From Clostridiaceae bacterium (GTDB lineage: Bacteria > Bacillota > Clostridia > Lachnospirales > Lachnospiraceae), in contig CABJBA010000007.1 in NCBI GenBank assembly GCA_902363735.1, positions 1 through 64,000 of the forward strand: a DNA stretch of 64,000 nucleotides, read 5' to 3'. Shown here in pieces: positions 25,234 through 33,399 of the stretch (its first letter is position 1; every line of letters begins with the position of its first letter). A program made the translations under genes and the position numbers. The notes under the pieces were generated by a model. That model was not told where the DNA came from. It saw nothing but the letters and a program-made list of their open reading frames with translations, and made no database searches.

Positions 25234-25244
25234 TGTGATGTTAC
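25234..25244. repeat. Right junction repeat of the nested element (att)
   Basis: TGTGATGTTAC, identical to 21034-21044. It is followed outside the element by AACTTG, next to the holin gene. Confidence 0.7.
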
Positions 25245-25249
25245 AACTT

Positions 25250-25265
25250 GTTGCGATATCGCAAC
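25250..25265. repeat. Perfect 16-bp palindrome after the holin gene
   Basis: GTTGCGATATCGCAAC is self-complementary over all 16 bp. It lies 3 bp after the holin stop. A related TTGCGAC-C-GTCGCAA sequence lies at 43043-43057. It may be a protein-binding site. Confidence 0.6.
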
Positions 25266-25268
25266 GGA

Positions 25269-25703
25269 TTATCCAGTTGCTTCTGCCTTTTTCTTTAGCA
25301 CGTCAATGGCTTTCACCAAGATGGCCGGAAGCGGCAGACCCATAAGCCCGGCATTTTCCACGATGGATATAAGCTCATTTGCCATGAATCCAATAATCAC
25401 CGCATCTCTTATGTAACTCGTTCCAATGGACAGATCCAACCGGTGCGCCACTAGGACAAACAGGAGGGTCATGCACTTACGACAGAGCCCCTTAAAGCCG
25501 GCTTTTGATTCCAGAGCACCAGTTTCAGTCTTGGTACTTCTTTTGAATATTCCAGCCACTGCTAATCCGGAAAGAAAATCAATACACATAAAAAGAACCA
25601 GGGTACCCAATCCGGTATCCCAGCCCCCAAATAATGCTGCTACAAAACTGCCACCTACTCCAACAGCTGTACATAATATACTTTTCACTTTCATTTTCCT
25701 CAC
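25269..25703 (-). CDS. Phage holin, holin 4 (TcdE) family
   Basis: 144 residues with three to four membrane segments. FVAALFGGWDTGLGTLVLFMCIDFLSGLAVAGIF, GFKGLCRKCMTLLFVLVAHRLD and AVIIGFMANELISIVENAGLMGLPLP match the Cp-1/TcdE-type holin family. It makes membrane holes that release the endolysin. The start may be the GTG at 25703 or an ATG three codons later. It is separated from its usual partner, the amidase, by the nested element. Confidence 0.88.
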   Translation of the reverse strand: MRKMKVKSILCTAVGVGGSFVAALFGGWDTGLGTLVLFMCIDFLSGLAVAGIFKRSTKTETGALESKAGFKGLCRKCMTLLFVLVAHRLDLSIGTSYIRDAVIIGFMANELISIVENAGLMGLPLPAILVKAIDVLKKKAEATG

Positions 25704-25714
25704 TCTTTCTTTTA

Positions 25715-26131
25715 TTATAATAGCGTATAACGTGGCCGCTCCTCACCGAACAGCCGGTGCCTCAGCCAATCATCAAGTATAATCCCTGCTGCACTGATCC
25801 AAAACCATATCAAGCTAAATAGGGGGCAGATCTGACCCAAGAAATTACCGGGCATGTGGCTATAGTCCCATATCCCCCAGCCAAGCCATATATTTACTAT
25901 GCAGCCGGTCAGCAGCTCAAAGTATGTAATCAGGATCGTTCCGATAAGCATCTGCTTGAAAAGAGACATCTGCCAGGGAATCCATTCATTGATCAGGCCC
26001 AGAGCCACGAAGCAGACCCCACCCAGTATAAACATGGTCCAGTGAGAACGGCCACGAAAAATCAGTTCCATACCTATGTAAATAATTCCTCCCACCAACC
26101 ATAAGAATAAATATTTAAGTATCTGCTTCAT
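25715..26131 (-). CDS. Putative ABC-transporter type IV membrane protein
   Basis: 138 residues with four hydrophobic segments. The pattern GGIIYIGMELIFRGRSHWTMFILGG ... GLINEWIPW ... ELLTGCIVNIWLGWGIWDYSHMPGNFLGQICPLFSLIWFWIS matches a family often labelled putative ABC transporter permease (CmpB-like) in Firmicutes. No transporter partners are present. Phages of clostridia often carry one next to the holin, so it may act in lysis or membrane alteration; that role is inferred. Confidence 0.7.
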   Translation of the reverse strand: MKQILKYLFLWLVGGIIYIGMELIFRGRSHWTMFILGGVCFVALGLINEWIPWQMSLFKQMLIGTILITYFELLTGCIVNIWLGWGIWDYSHMPGNFLGQICPLFSLIWFWISAAGIILDDWLRHRLFGEERPRYTLL

Positions 26132-26999
26132 CCTTCTCTCCTCCGGCCATGGCGGCGATCTGCACCAGGTAATTCTTTAATACCTCAGATTGATGTTCCT
26201 CCGGAATATCTGTGCCATAGTAGATCTCCTGAAGCTTCTCTGCGGTTTCTAAGCTGTCAATCCACGACCTTAAGCTATTCGCATAAGTGGTGTGATATGA
26301 AGCGTGGAACATTGCTTTTTCAATCAGTAGTGCTATGTCAGAGGCCGGATAGAACCGGCAGGGCTGTCCGTCTGCATGGTAGATGATCTGCGTCACTCCG
26401 GAAGCAATCTGCGCCTGTAAGCCGAATAGGTTTAGCTGGTCGGTCTGGGAAAGGCTGAAATGCTCAACGCCAGCGGACAGCTCCACGGTGATTCCTTTGC
26501 AAATGGTCTGGCCGCAGGCTACGTTTACCTCTGCTCTCTTTGCTTCCTTTAACTCCTCCAGGGTTGGCTGCCCGGAGGTTTGCATCTCCATCCCTACTCC
26601 GGTAATTTTTGATAGATGTGAGATATTACCGTTTAAGCCCGTCATTTGTGCTCTCTGAGCCATTATCTCATCCTGCATGGTTGGTGTTCGGTACTCCACA
26701 ATCACAACAGCGTCCATTACTTCACTGCACGTTACAGCGTCAATTCTAACCGGGAACTCTGAATCAATTCTCATCTTACCAGTATAAATCAGGCCGCTTG
26801 ATTTCCATTCTTCCACACCGTCTGCGGAAAATTTGATGATTGTGGGATTTTCGGAGAGATTTCTATGTATATCCTCAATACTGTTCTGGCCGATGATTAT
26901 TGCAACCGTGGCATTGTAACCACTCCGATCGTTTAGGCTACAGCTACCATTTGCAATGCTATAGATTTTATCTCCGACCTTAATACTTTCATTTTTCAT
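26115..26999 (-). CDS. Tail-fibre-associated protein with DUF4376 domain
   Basis: A 294-residue protein. The C-terminal half (about 150-275: TLEELKEAKRAEVNVACGQTICKGI, HFSLSQTDQLNLFGLQAQIASG, YHADGQPCRFYPASDIALLIEKAM) is a DUF4376-type domain common at the end of tail-fibre and assembly proteins. The N-terminal half is unrecognised. It lies just after the long fibre gene, and its stop overlaps the next gene by 17 bp. Confidence 0.65.
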   Translation of the reverse strand: MKNESIKVGDKIYSIANGSCSLNDRSGYNATVAIIIGQNSIEDIHRNLSENPTIIKFSADGVEEWKSSGLIYTGKMRIDSEFPVRIDAVTCSEVMDAVVIVEYRTPTMQDEIMAQRAQMTGLNGNISHLSKITGVGMEMQTSGQPTLEELKEAKRAEVNVACGQTICKGITVELSAGVEHFSLSQTDQLNLFGLQAQIASGVTQIIYHADGQPCRFYPASDIALLIEKAMFHASYHTTYANSLRSWIDSLETAEKLQEIYYGTDIPEEHQSEVLKNYLVQIAAMAGGEKDEADT

Positions 27000-27013
27000 T
27001 ATTGATTCCCTCC

Positions 27014-29320
27014 TTAAGAATTACTGTTTGTCATATATGTAGCATTAAAAATAATCTGATTATTAGATGCTAAAGTTTGACTAGGAATAAATTGTACGCC
27101 GCCATTAGTAGATAAATAACTTGCCGCAGTCTGCCTATTAGTTGCTATTGCGACAGTATTAACATTTGCCATAATGGGAACCGGAAGTCCAGATATGCCA
27201 TATTGAACACCGGCGTTTAAAGTGGTATTTGTTATAACACTTAATTGTATAGTTACCATAGCAACGCCATGTATATTTCCGTATCTAACATATCCACCGG
27301 AGATTGTTCCCCAAGTACAAGACATACCGGAGGTAATTAGGTGTGAAATTTGAGTTCCATTTTCATTAATAATTACACCACCAGTCAAATTATATTCATC
27401 TAATACTCCACGAGGTTGACTACCATATTTATGAATTACTCCTCCATTGTTTGTCAATAATCCATAATTATTATTCATAGAATTTGGCGTATCCCACCCA
27501 CTGGATATTACTTTAGAATTTAATGATCGTAGTGCCGCATATCTATTTGCAACCCTACACGCTATTACCCTCCCCAAAGATTCACCAAAATATATTCCGG
27601 CCGCACTGTCTGCAGATGGAGTGGTTACCTGACTCGATTGTATTAATACATGCTGACAACCCCAGATTTTAAATGCGAAATCTGTAGTAATAGTACAATT
27701 AAACCCATTTAGTGATACATAAGCACTACAATACCTTACAGATATCGCACTTAACTTACATGTACCTGCAAGTGTGTCAGCAGAATCACTCAATAACATT
27801 AGATGTCCATTATGATATCCTACAATCTCCACACTCTCATTATAAGTTCCTTCTGATATATATATAGACGCATTAAAACCTCCCAGATCTTTAGGTAATG
27901 AATTGATGGCCCTCTGAATAGTTTTAAATGGCTTCGCCTGGCTTCCATCACTAATTGAATTATTTCCTGTTGTGGCAACATATAAATTAATCGCACCATT
28001 CAAAGTACCAATATTTGCACCATAATGGCTTACTACAACCCCACCATGGTCCCGTGACCCTATACTATCCGCAACACCCGGTACTGAATTATCCTTAAAT
28101 ACCGTTTGACCATTTCGGCATTCATAATATTTGAAATTGCCAGTTCCATACGCTCTGCTCACTGATACCAAGCTTGGAGTGTTAACGCTGTTGGTCATAT
28201 CATTATCTCCGCCACCAACATACCAGCAGATATTACAGTTATTATATGTAATGCCGCTCAGTTCCACGTTTGAACTATGGATACGTACACCATTACACTC
28301 CTGACTGTTGCCATCTATGGAACAATTCTCAATTGTCAATGCCTTGCAGTTGTATACACTAACGACATCATAACCGCCCGATATTAATCCACAGAAAAAT
28401 GCCATATCCCTAATAACAACACGAGCAGTACAATCACTTACAGTATTAATTTTCGTACCATTTATTGATACGCCACCGCCAGCTTTTCCGACTATAAATA
28501 ACTGTCCGGAATGAAATCCACCGATATCAAGATTTTCATTATATTCACCACTTTCAATTACTAGTCCAGCGAAGTAATTGTTCAAATCTCTTGGTATCCT
28601 TGATAATGCATAGCTGATTGTCTTAAATGGTTTATTCTGAGTTCCATCACCAGTGATGTCGGACCCGATAGTGGCAACAAATAGCTGTACATTAGAATCA
28701 AGAGGTTTTACATTACGCAAGAACGTAAGAACCTTTCCAAGGAATGTCTTGACCCTCTCTCCTGCCACCGGGATTGGAAATTTACCCTCTGTCGTCTCTA
28801 AAGTATCAATGGCTGTTTCAGAGATATCCCCGCCAGTGGCGTCCACCCTTTCCAGTACATCCTGAATCGTAGCAGTACCAGAAGGATTTACTGTTACATG
28901 AATCTCTGCCGCATCCTGAACCACATTTTGAATATTATAAATATAGGACGTCGCAGCCACTCCATTATACATAGGCATTTCATCGGGTGTTTCTGCTGTC
29001 ACAATACAAAAAAGGACCTCCTGGGCCCCGTCCATTGCGTATAATCCAATATTCTGAATGTAATATGTGTCCTGTATTTCTTCATTACTAAAAAGCGTCC
29101 TTGTCTGAATCAAATCATGTTCTAAAACCCTTGTTTCTGGGGAACCCATGATCTGCTTGATTCCCTGCAAATCAATTAAGGCCTTAAAGTTTGTGTCGCC
29201 AGGATACTTATGATCTGAAGTCTTGGCCTTGGTTATTTCCAATTGGATCGCTCCCACAATTGCCCTGGCAATCAGACTTTCACCCGCAGTCGTTATAAAT
29301 GCTTTATTATACTGTCCCAT
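27014..29320 (-). CDS. Tail fibre with collar domain and duplicated beta-helix
   Basis: A 768-residue protein. Residues 1-160 match the N-terminal phage tail-collar fibre domain (QYNKAFITTAGESLIARAI, IQNIGLYAM, VAATSYIYNIQN) that attaches to the baseplate. Two related right-handed beta-helix units follow, starting near residues 211 and 444: VQLFVATIGSD...QNKPFKTISYALSRIPRDL and INLYVATTGNN...QAKPFKTIQRAINSLPKDL. The last 150 residues are a probable receptor-binding tip. The beta-helix units resemble pectate-lyase folds used to bind or degrade surface glycans. Confidence 0.85.
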   Translation of the reverse strand: MGQYNKAFITTAGESLIARAIVGAIQLEITKAKTSDHKYPGDTNFKALIDLQGIKQIMGSPETRVLEHDLIQTRTLFSNEEIQDTYYIQNIGLYAMDGAQEVLFCIVTAETPDEMPMYNGVAATSYIYNIQNVVQDAAEIHVTVNPSGTATIQDVLERVDATGGDISETAIDTLETTEGKFPIPVAGERVKTFLGKVLTFLRNVKPLDSNVQLFVATIGSDITGDGTQNKPFKTISYALSRIPRDLNNYFAGLVIESGEYNENLDIGGFHSGQLFIVGKAGGGVSINGTKINTVSDCTARVVIRDMAFFCGLISGGYDVVSVYNCKALTIENCSIDGNSQECNGVRIHSSNVELSGITYNNCNICWYVGGGDNDMTNSVNTPSLVSVSRAYGTGNFKYYECRNGQTVFKDNSVPGVADSIGSRDHGGVVVSHYGANIGTLNGAINLYVATTGNNSISDGSQAKPFKTIQRAINSLPKDLGGFNASIYISEGTYNESVEIVGYHNGHLMLLSDSADTLAGTCKLSAISVRYCSAYVSLNGFNCTITTDFAFKIWGCQHVLIQSSQVTTPSADSAAGIYFGESLGRVIACRVANRYAALRSLNSKVISSGWDTPNSMNNNYGLLTNNGGVIHKYGSQPRGVLDEYNLTGGVIINENGTQISHLITSGMSCTWGTISGGYVRYGNIHGVAMVTIQLSVITNTTLNAGVQYGISGLPVPIMANVNTVAIATNRQTAASYLSTNGGVQFIPSQTLASNNQIIFNATYMTNSNS

Positions 29321-29329
29321 TATGCCTCC

Positions 29330-29854
29330 TTAAATTGTTATTATCTTTGTGCTGCTCATGGTGGTTTCAACATACAAGGCCCCTCTAATGCTCTTTTGTG
29401 CTTCCTGACTTGCTATGATCTGGATATGAGCCGGAATGATATCCCATAAAAGATCATACAGGAGGTTTAAAGCACCGTACCGATCGGAAGCAACCTTGAT
29501 GGTCAGCAAGCAGGTTTTACTGCTAACCGTTAAGGCATAACCATCAGCACCATAAAGCTCTGCCAGACGATTCTTAAGGAATTCAATCGAAAAGGGAACA
29601 ACAGTATTATATCTCTGCAGGATGCGGCTCTTTCGGTATTCCAGGGTTTCTCCAAGTTGATAGGATATTCCAAATCGTTTCTCATAAAGCAAGATTGTAT
29701 TTTCATCTGCAGTCTGTATAAAACAGTTATTCCTGACAGATTGTATGCTGCTTTCTACTTCTTCTAGTTCCACTTCCTCTGCTTCCATAAGCTGGTTAAA
29801 TTCCAAAATCCCCTTAAACCAATCAGGAAGCAGCATTTTTAAATCAACCGCCAT
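29330..29854 (-). CDS. Baseplate wedge protein, DUF2313/YmfQ family
   Basis: 174 residues. LLPDWFKGILEFNQLMEAEEVELEEVESSIQSV and the pattern GISYQLGETLEYRKSRILQRYNTVVPFSIEFLKNRL match the YmfQ/XkdT-associated DUF2313 family. It connects baseplate and fibre in contractile-tailed phages. It overlaps the baseplate J gene by 11 bp. Confidence 0.82.
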   Translation of the reverse strand: MAVDLKMLLPDWFKGILEFNQLMEAEEVELEEVESSIQSVRNNCFIQTADENTILLYEKRFGISYQLGETLEYRKSRILQRYNTVVPFSIEFLKNRLAELYGADGYALTVSSKTCLLTIKVASDRYGALNLLYDLLWDIIPAHIQIIASQEAQKSIRGALYVETTMSSTKIITI

Positions 29855-30995
29855 TAATCATCACCGTCCCCAGCACTGGCACCTGTTGTACTGCCGAAGT
29901 CTCTATGCAGACCACATCGGATGCAGACCCGTTTATAGTTACATCTGTTACATTAACAATTTCCGGAATTGCAAGAATGGCATAGATAACCCTGGAGACA
30001 TATACCGTCACCGCATATTCTATCTTTTGGCTTTTGAGCATAACTCCCCAGGACTGACGAACCGATTCCAGGTACTCCTCTATCTTTTCCTCAATCTGGC
30101 TTTTATAGGTTATCTCCCCATTTGGTACACTGGAAAGGAACTGCACGGTAAGGGAAAAATCAAGCTGTAATTCCTCACCGGTTTTAATCGTGACAGCTGC
30201 TCCGATCGGGGCCAGACCGTACCCATTGGCTGAAGGTGATATCTCTCCATCTTCCGGAGGACAGATTGCATTTTGTACCAGGTCCACGAGCGAACTGCCT
30301 GCAGGCTTATAGTTTCCATCAAGAATGCTGCATAACACGGTCCCTCCGCCCTGCCATGAAGGACATATTTGAACAGCACCCACACCCTCGATAGCAAGAA
30401 TAGCGTTTCTATATGAAGCAATATTTCCGCCAAAAGTGGCAACATCAAAGGTTGCAAAGTACCGTTCTCGCAAGAAATCATCGGATTCCTCCTCTGTACC
30501 CGCCGAAAGAGTATCTGTAAGCTGAGCTGACGTTAGCCCGGTTATATAATCAACAGGGACTACTGAGCCAGAATAGTGGTTTCCAATCTCTCCTGCTATT
30601 TCGCATTCCATTTTATATGAATATCCGATATCTGTATGCTCAATAAATTCTGTTGCCTTATATACCAAATAACCACTACTGGTGTGTGCGGAAAAGCGGG
30701 AATTTACTGGAACCTGCATATTAAAAACACCCTTTTTCACTGCCTTGGTAGCTGCTTTTCTTTCAATTCCTCTCTCAGCTACTCGCATATCCAACCAGTC
30801 ACTTCCTGCCGTTTCCGCATAAGCTTCTTTTAAAACAGTATCCAGTTCTATATACATAATGGCAAGTTGAGTGGCTGCCGGAGCAATAGCGGTATAAATG
30901 ATAGATCCTTCTCTTTTATCAAATTCCTTTGGTACCAGGTTTAGAAGTTTTTTTATAATAACTTCATATGTCATATTTTCATACACGTTAAACAC
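29844..30995 (-). CDS. Baseplate J-like protein (XkdT)
   Basis: 383 residues. The N-terminal EFDKREGSIIYTAIAPAATQLAIMYIELD and the central AGEIGNHYSGSVVPVDYITGL, EEESDDFLRERYFATFDVATFGGN are standard baseplate J signatures. It forms the baseplate wedge of contractile tails. It overlaps the DUF2634 gene by 8 bp. Confidence 0.92.
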   Translation of the reverse strand: MFNVYENMTYEVIIKKLLNLVPKEFDKREGSIIYTAIAPAATQLAIMYIELDTVLKEAYAETAGSDWLDMRVAERGIERKAATKAVKKGVFNMQVPVNSRFSAHTSSGYLVYKATEFIEHTDIGYSYKMECEIAGEIGNHYSGSVVPVDYITGLTSAQLTDTLSAGTEEESDDFLRERYFATFDVATFGGNIASYRNAILAIEGVGAVQICPSWQGGGTVLCSILDGNYKPAGSSLVDLVQNAICPPEDGEISPSANGYGLAPIGAAVTIKTGEELQLDFSLTVQFLSSVPNGEITYKSQIEEKIEEYLESVRQSWGVMLKSQKIEYAVTVYVSRVIYAILAIPEIVNVTDVTINGSASDVVCIETSAVQQVPVLGTVMINGG

Positions 30996-31389
30996 TCACC
31001 TCCTTCTCAGCGCTGATATCTCCTATAGAAGTATGAACTATAAACTTCACCAGAAGTTTCCGACCGGATACATCAAAAGAAAAAGCATCAACGCTTAAAA
31101 TTCTGTCATCCTGCATTAACGCTTCTTTGATCCGCTTTTTTAATTTGGATTTCACTAGTCCCATGGGCTGACCAAATAACTGATCCAGCTCCACTCCATA
31201 ATTCCAGCTGTAGATCAGCCATTCAAAACGCTCTGTATGAAGAGCACAGCTTATAGCCTGCCTTACCGCCTCCAATCCATCCACTGTTCCTGCAATCCGC
31301 CGATTTTCTATATCAAGACGAAAGGTCTTTGACGGTTGCTGCAAGATATTAAAATCCTGCTTTAAAATACTTCCTGACTCCGGGAGCAT
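30988..31389 (-). CDS. DUF2634 baseplate protein (XkdS)
   Basis: 133 residues. The pattern TFRLDIENRRIAGTVDGLEAVRQAISCALHTERFEWLIYSWNYGVELDQLFGQ is typical of XkdS/GpW-gp25-like baseplate proteins. It lies in the usual place between the DUF2577 and baseplate J genes. Confidence 0.85.
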   Translation of the reverse strand: MLPESGSILKQDFNILQQPSKTFRLDIENRRIAGTVDGLEAVRQAISCALHTERFEWLIYSWNYGVELDQLFGQPMGLVKSKLKKRIKEALMQDDRILSVDAFSFDVSGRKLLVKFIVHTSIGDISAEKEVSV

Positions 31390-31404
31390 AAGCTTTCCTC
31401 CATT

Positions 31405-31719
31405 CTACCACCGGCCTATTATGGTGTACTGTTGTCCGCCGCGTTTTTGCAGCATGAGGACTCTCTGGCCAGGCTTCAAGCTGCCTTTTACTATCACTGA
31501 AACCTCACCTATTCCCGGAATAGACATCTCCTCTGCATGATCGGTCAAATGTTCCGGCACAAGGATCTGATCACCGGAAAGGGTGGTCTTTTGATCCATC
31601 TGTACTGACAGGGGAGAAATCTTTGTTACCGTCCCTGGAACAATATCACAGGGATCCCCTTCCTCCATGGCCCTTAAAACAATTTGTTTCATATTCTCTA
31701 TCCAGGGCGCATCAGACAT
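31405..31719 (-). CDS. DUF2577 baseplate protein (XkdR)
   Basis: 104 residues with an OB-like region: GDPCDIVPGTVTKISPLSVQMDQKTTLSGDQILVPEHLTDH, then VIVKGSLKPGQRVLMLQKRGGQQYTIIGR. This matches the XkdR/DUF2577 family of baseplate hub proteins. It overlaps the XkdQ gene by 8 bp. Confidence 0.85.
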   Translation of the reverse strand: MSDAPWIENMKQIVLRAMEEGDPCDIVPGTVTKISPLSVQMDQKTTLSGDQILVPEHLTDHAEEMSIPGIGEVSVIVKGSLKPGQRVLMLQKRGGQQYTIIGRW

Positions 31720-32668
31720 TGATACCCACTCCTCTCAGCGTCAAATCCATGGTGTGAATCCCCTCTTCTATCTTGTGGTTTACAGATTCAACCAGCAAAT
31801 AATTTTTAAGTTCCATTTCTTTTATATCTAAAAATACCGGAATCAAACATCCTGCTCTTACCCGTATATCTCCAAACGCTCCTTTGATGCTTAAGCTTCT
31901 GGAAGGGCGGTTATAAAAGCTTAAATACCGTTCCGCTACAGCCTGGCCATTCACACCCTTTTCAATAGATTCGTCCTTTTGAAGGATTCCCCATTTATTG
32001 ATTGTTTCGGTGGCTTTTGCCATGTAAACCTCTCGTTTCTTTGATTCATTGTTATCGTAATACAGCTTAATCTGGTTATAAGTATTACTGTCAATACTGA
32101 TTTTATAATCATAATCCTGAGCAGTGCTTCCATCAACCATGATATCAAGCTTCATATTTTCCACATCATTTAACGTCAGCTTTCCAACATCGTCATACAG
32201 GACATACATTTTACCTGTATAAATCAAAGTTAAATCCATAGAGTCCAGAATAATATCAAATAAGACCTTATCAGACCGGTTCCTGGACAGTTTATGGCCG
32301 GTATCAACAAGAGTTCCAGTCTGTAAATTATAATCCCGGGCGATCATGAGAATCACTTCCCCGGTGGACAGATTGGAATAATTGTAACTGTCTGAATTCT
32401 TTAAATACCGAAGCTGATCATACACGGAAACTTTCATTTGTCCGTCACTATTCCAGCTCCGTTCAAAAATGAAGCCATAAAATATAGATTTTCCATTTAC
32501 ATCAAGACGGACAGCATTTCCTTCCTCTATCTGAAGTTTGTTATCTGGAATAATTGTAAAGGAACATTTTCCCGGCTGTCCTTTTCTCTGCGTTTCCCAG
32601 GTGATGCTTCCCTGAACTACCGGTTCATAAACTGTCTGTCCGTTCTGTATATATAAATGTACTTCCAA
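31712..32668 (-). CDS. Baseplate hub protein, XkdQ/YqbQ family
   Basis: About 318 residues. VHLYIQNGQTVYEPVVQGSITWETQRKGQPGKCSFTIIPD and SKKREVYMAKATETINKWGILQKDES match XkdQ/YqbQ, the gpD-like hub of PBSX-type tails. I place the start at a TTG (32668) behind AAAGGCGGTG; the longer frame upstream runs through the HicAB promoter and has no ribosome site. The divergent hicAB genes interrupt the operon just upstream. Confidence 0.85.
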   Translation of the reverse strand: MEVHLYIQNGQTVYEPVVQGSITWETQRKGQPGKCSFTIIPDNKLQIEEGNAVRLDVNGKSIFYGFIFERSWNSDGQMKVSVYDQLRYLKNSDSYNYSNLSTGEVILMIARDYNLQTGTLVDTGHKLSRNRSDKVLFDIILDSMDLTLIYTGKMYVLYDDVGKLTLNDVENMKLDIMVDGSTAQDYDYKISIDSNTYNQIKLYYDNNESKKREVYMAKATETINKWGILQKDESIEKGVNGQAVAERYLSFYNRPSRSLSIKGAFGDIRVRAGCLIPVFLDIKEMELKNYLLVESVNHKIEEGIHTMDLTLRGVGINV

Positions 32669-32687
32669 ATTTTCACCGCCTTTCGCT

Positions 32688-32737
32688 ACGTATAAATACG
32701 TATTTTTATTGACATACGTATTTATACGTGTTATAAT
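32688..32737 (+). promoter_or_regulatory. hicAB promoter with two operators
   Basis: TTGACA (32709-32714), a 17-bp spacer and TATAAT (32732-32737) are perfect consensus boxes. ACGTAT-N2-ATACGT occurs twice, at 32688-32701 and 32716-32729, 28 bp apart; the second copy fills the spacer. These are likely HicB operators. Confidence 0.75.
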
Positions 32738-32768
32738 AAATTCATGATAAGGAAAGGAGCTACAAAAG

Positions 32769-32957
32769 ATGCCTATGACACCACGGGAGATGATAAAACA
32801 TCTCAAGAAAAATGGTTTTGAAGAAATCAGTCAAAATGGTTCTCATGTAAAGCTAAAGAATCCTGAAACTGATAAGCAAACCATTGTTCCTTATCATTCT
32901 AAGCCTTTAAAAAAAGGTCTGGAACAGGCAATATTAAAACAGGCGGGGCTGAAATAA
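32769..32957 (+). CDS. hicA: HicA-family mRNA interferase toxin
   Basis: 62 residues with the HicA double-stranded-RNA-binding-like fold: TPREMIKHLKKNGFEEISQNGSHVKLKNPETDKQTIVPYHSKPLKKGLEQAILKQAGL. The catalytic His lies in GSHVK. HicA cuts mRNA when not bound by HicB. It is the first gene of a plus-strand pair inserted in the minus-strand tail operon. Confidence 0.9.
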   Translation: MPMTPREMIKHLKKNGFEEISQNGSHVKLKNPETDKQTIVPYHSKPLKKGLEQAILKQAGLK

Positions 32958-32993
32958 GCCCCACCCCACCTTGTTAAACTGGAGGTATTTCTT

Positions 32994-33395
32994 ATGAAAA
33001 AACTTTTTTATCCCGCACTTTTCCATAAAGCAGAAGACGGCGGATTCTGGGTCTCCTTTCCCGACCTGCCGGAATGCCTGACAGATGGCGACAATATGGA
33101 TCAGGCATATGAAATGGCGGTAGACGCCCTGGGCCTTGCGCTTACCAGTAGAGAAGGAGAAAAAGATCTAATTCCCACTCCATCAGCTCCTGATGCCATA
33201 CTTGTAGAACCAGACAGCTTTCTTGTAATTATTGAATTTGATATGGCTGCTTACAAAAAGAAGACCAACTCAAGAGCCGTAAAAAAGACTTTAAGCATTC
33301 CGGAGTGGCTAAATGAGGAAGCTACCGCCATGGGAGTGAATTTTTCCCAAGTCCTTCAGGAAGCCTTAATTGAAAAGCTCCAAGCGAGACCATAA
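32994..33395 (+). CDS. hicB: HicB-family antitoxin
   Basis: 133 residues. The N-terminal HicB fold (YPALFHKAEDGGFWVSFPDLPECLTDGDNMDQAYEMAVDALGLAL) binds HicA. The C-terminal VKKTLSIPEWLNEEATAMGVNFSQVLQEALIEKLQ is a ribbon-helix-helix DNA-binding domain that would bind the paired operators upstream of hicA. It starts 36 bp after hicA and ends 4 bp from the convergent tail gene. Confidence 0.9.
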   Translation: MKKLFYPALFHKAEDGGFWVSFPDLPECLTDGDNMDQAYEMAVDALGLALTSREGEKDLIPTPSAPDAILVEPDSFLVIIEFDMAAYKKKTNSRAVKKTLSIPEWLNEEATAMGVNFSQVLQEALIEKLQARP

Positions 33396-33399
33396 ACAC

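Larger units (their letters stand above)
21034..25244. mobile_element. 4.2-kb integrative element nested in the lysis module
   Basis: The element carries a tyrosine integrase next to one end, an excisionase-like helix-turn-helix protein, a DUF6017 replication-type protein, three small unknown genes, and a divergent XRE regulator with repeated operators. An 11-bp direct repeat bounds it. TATACCTA-type repeats lie inside both ends, as expected for integrase arm sites. It has no structural or conjugation genes, so it could be a satellite or a small mobilisable island. The holin and amidase genes flank it. Confidence 0.75.
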
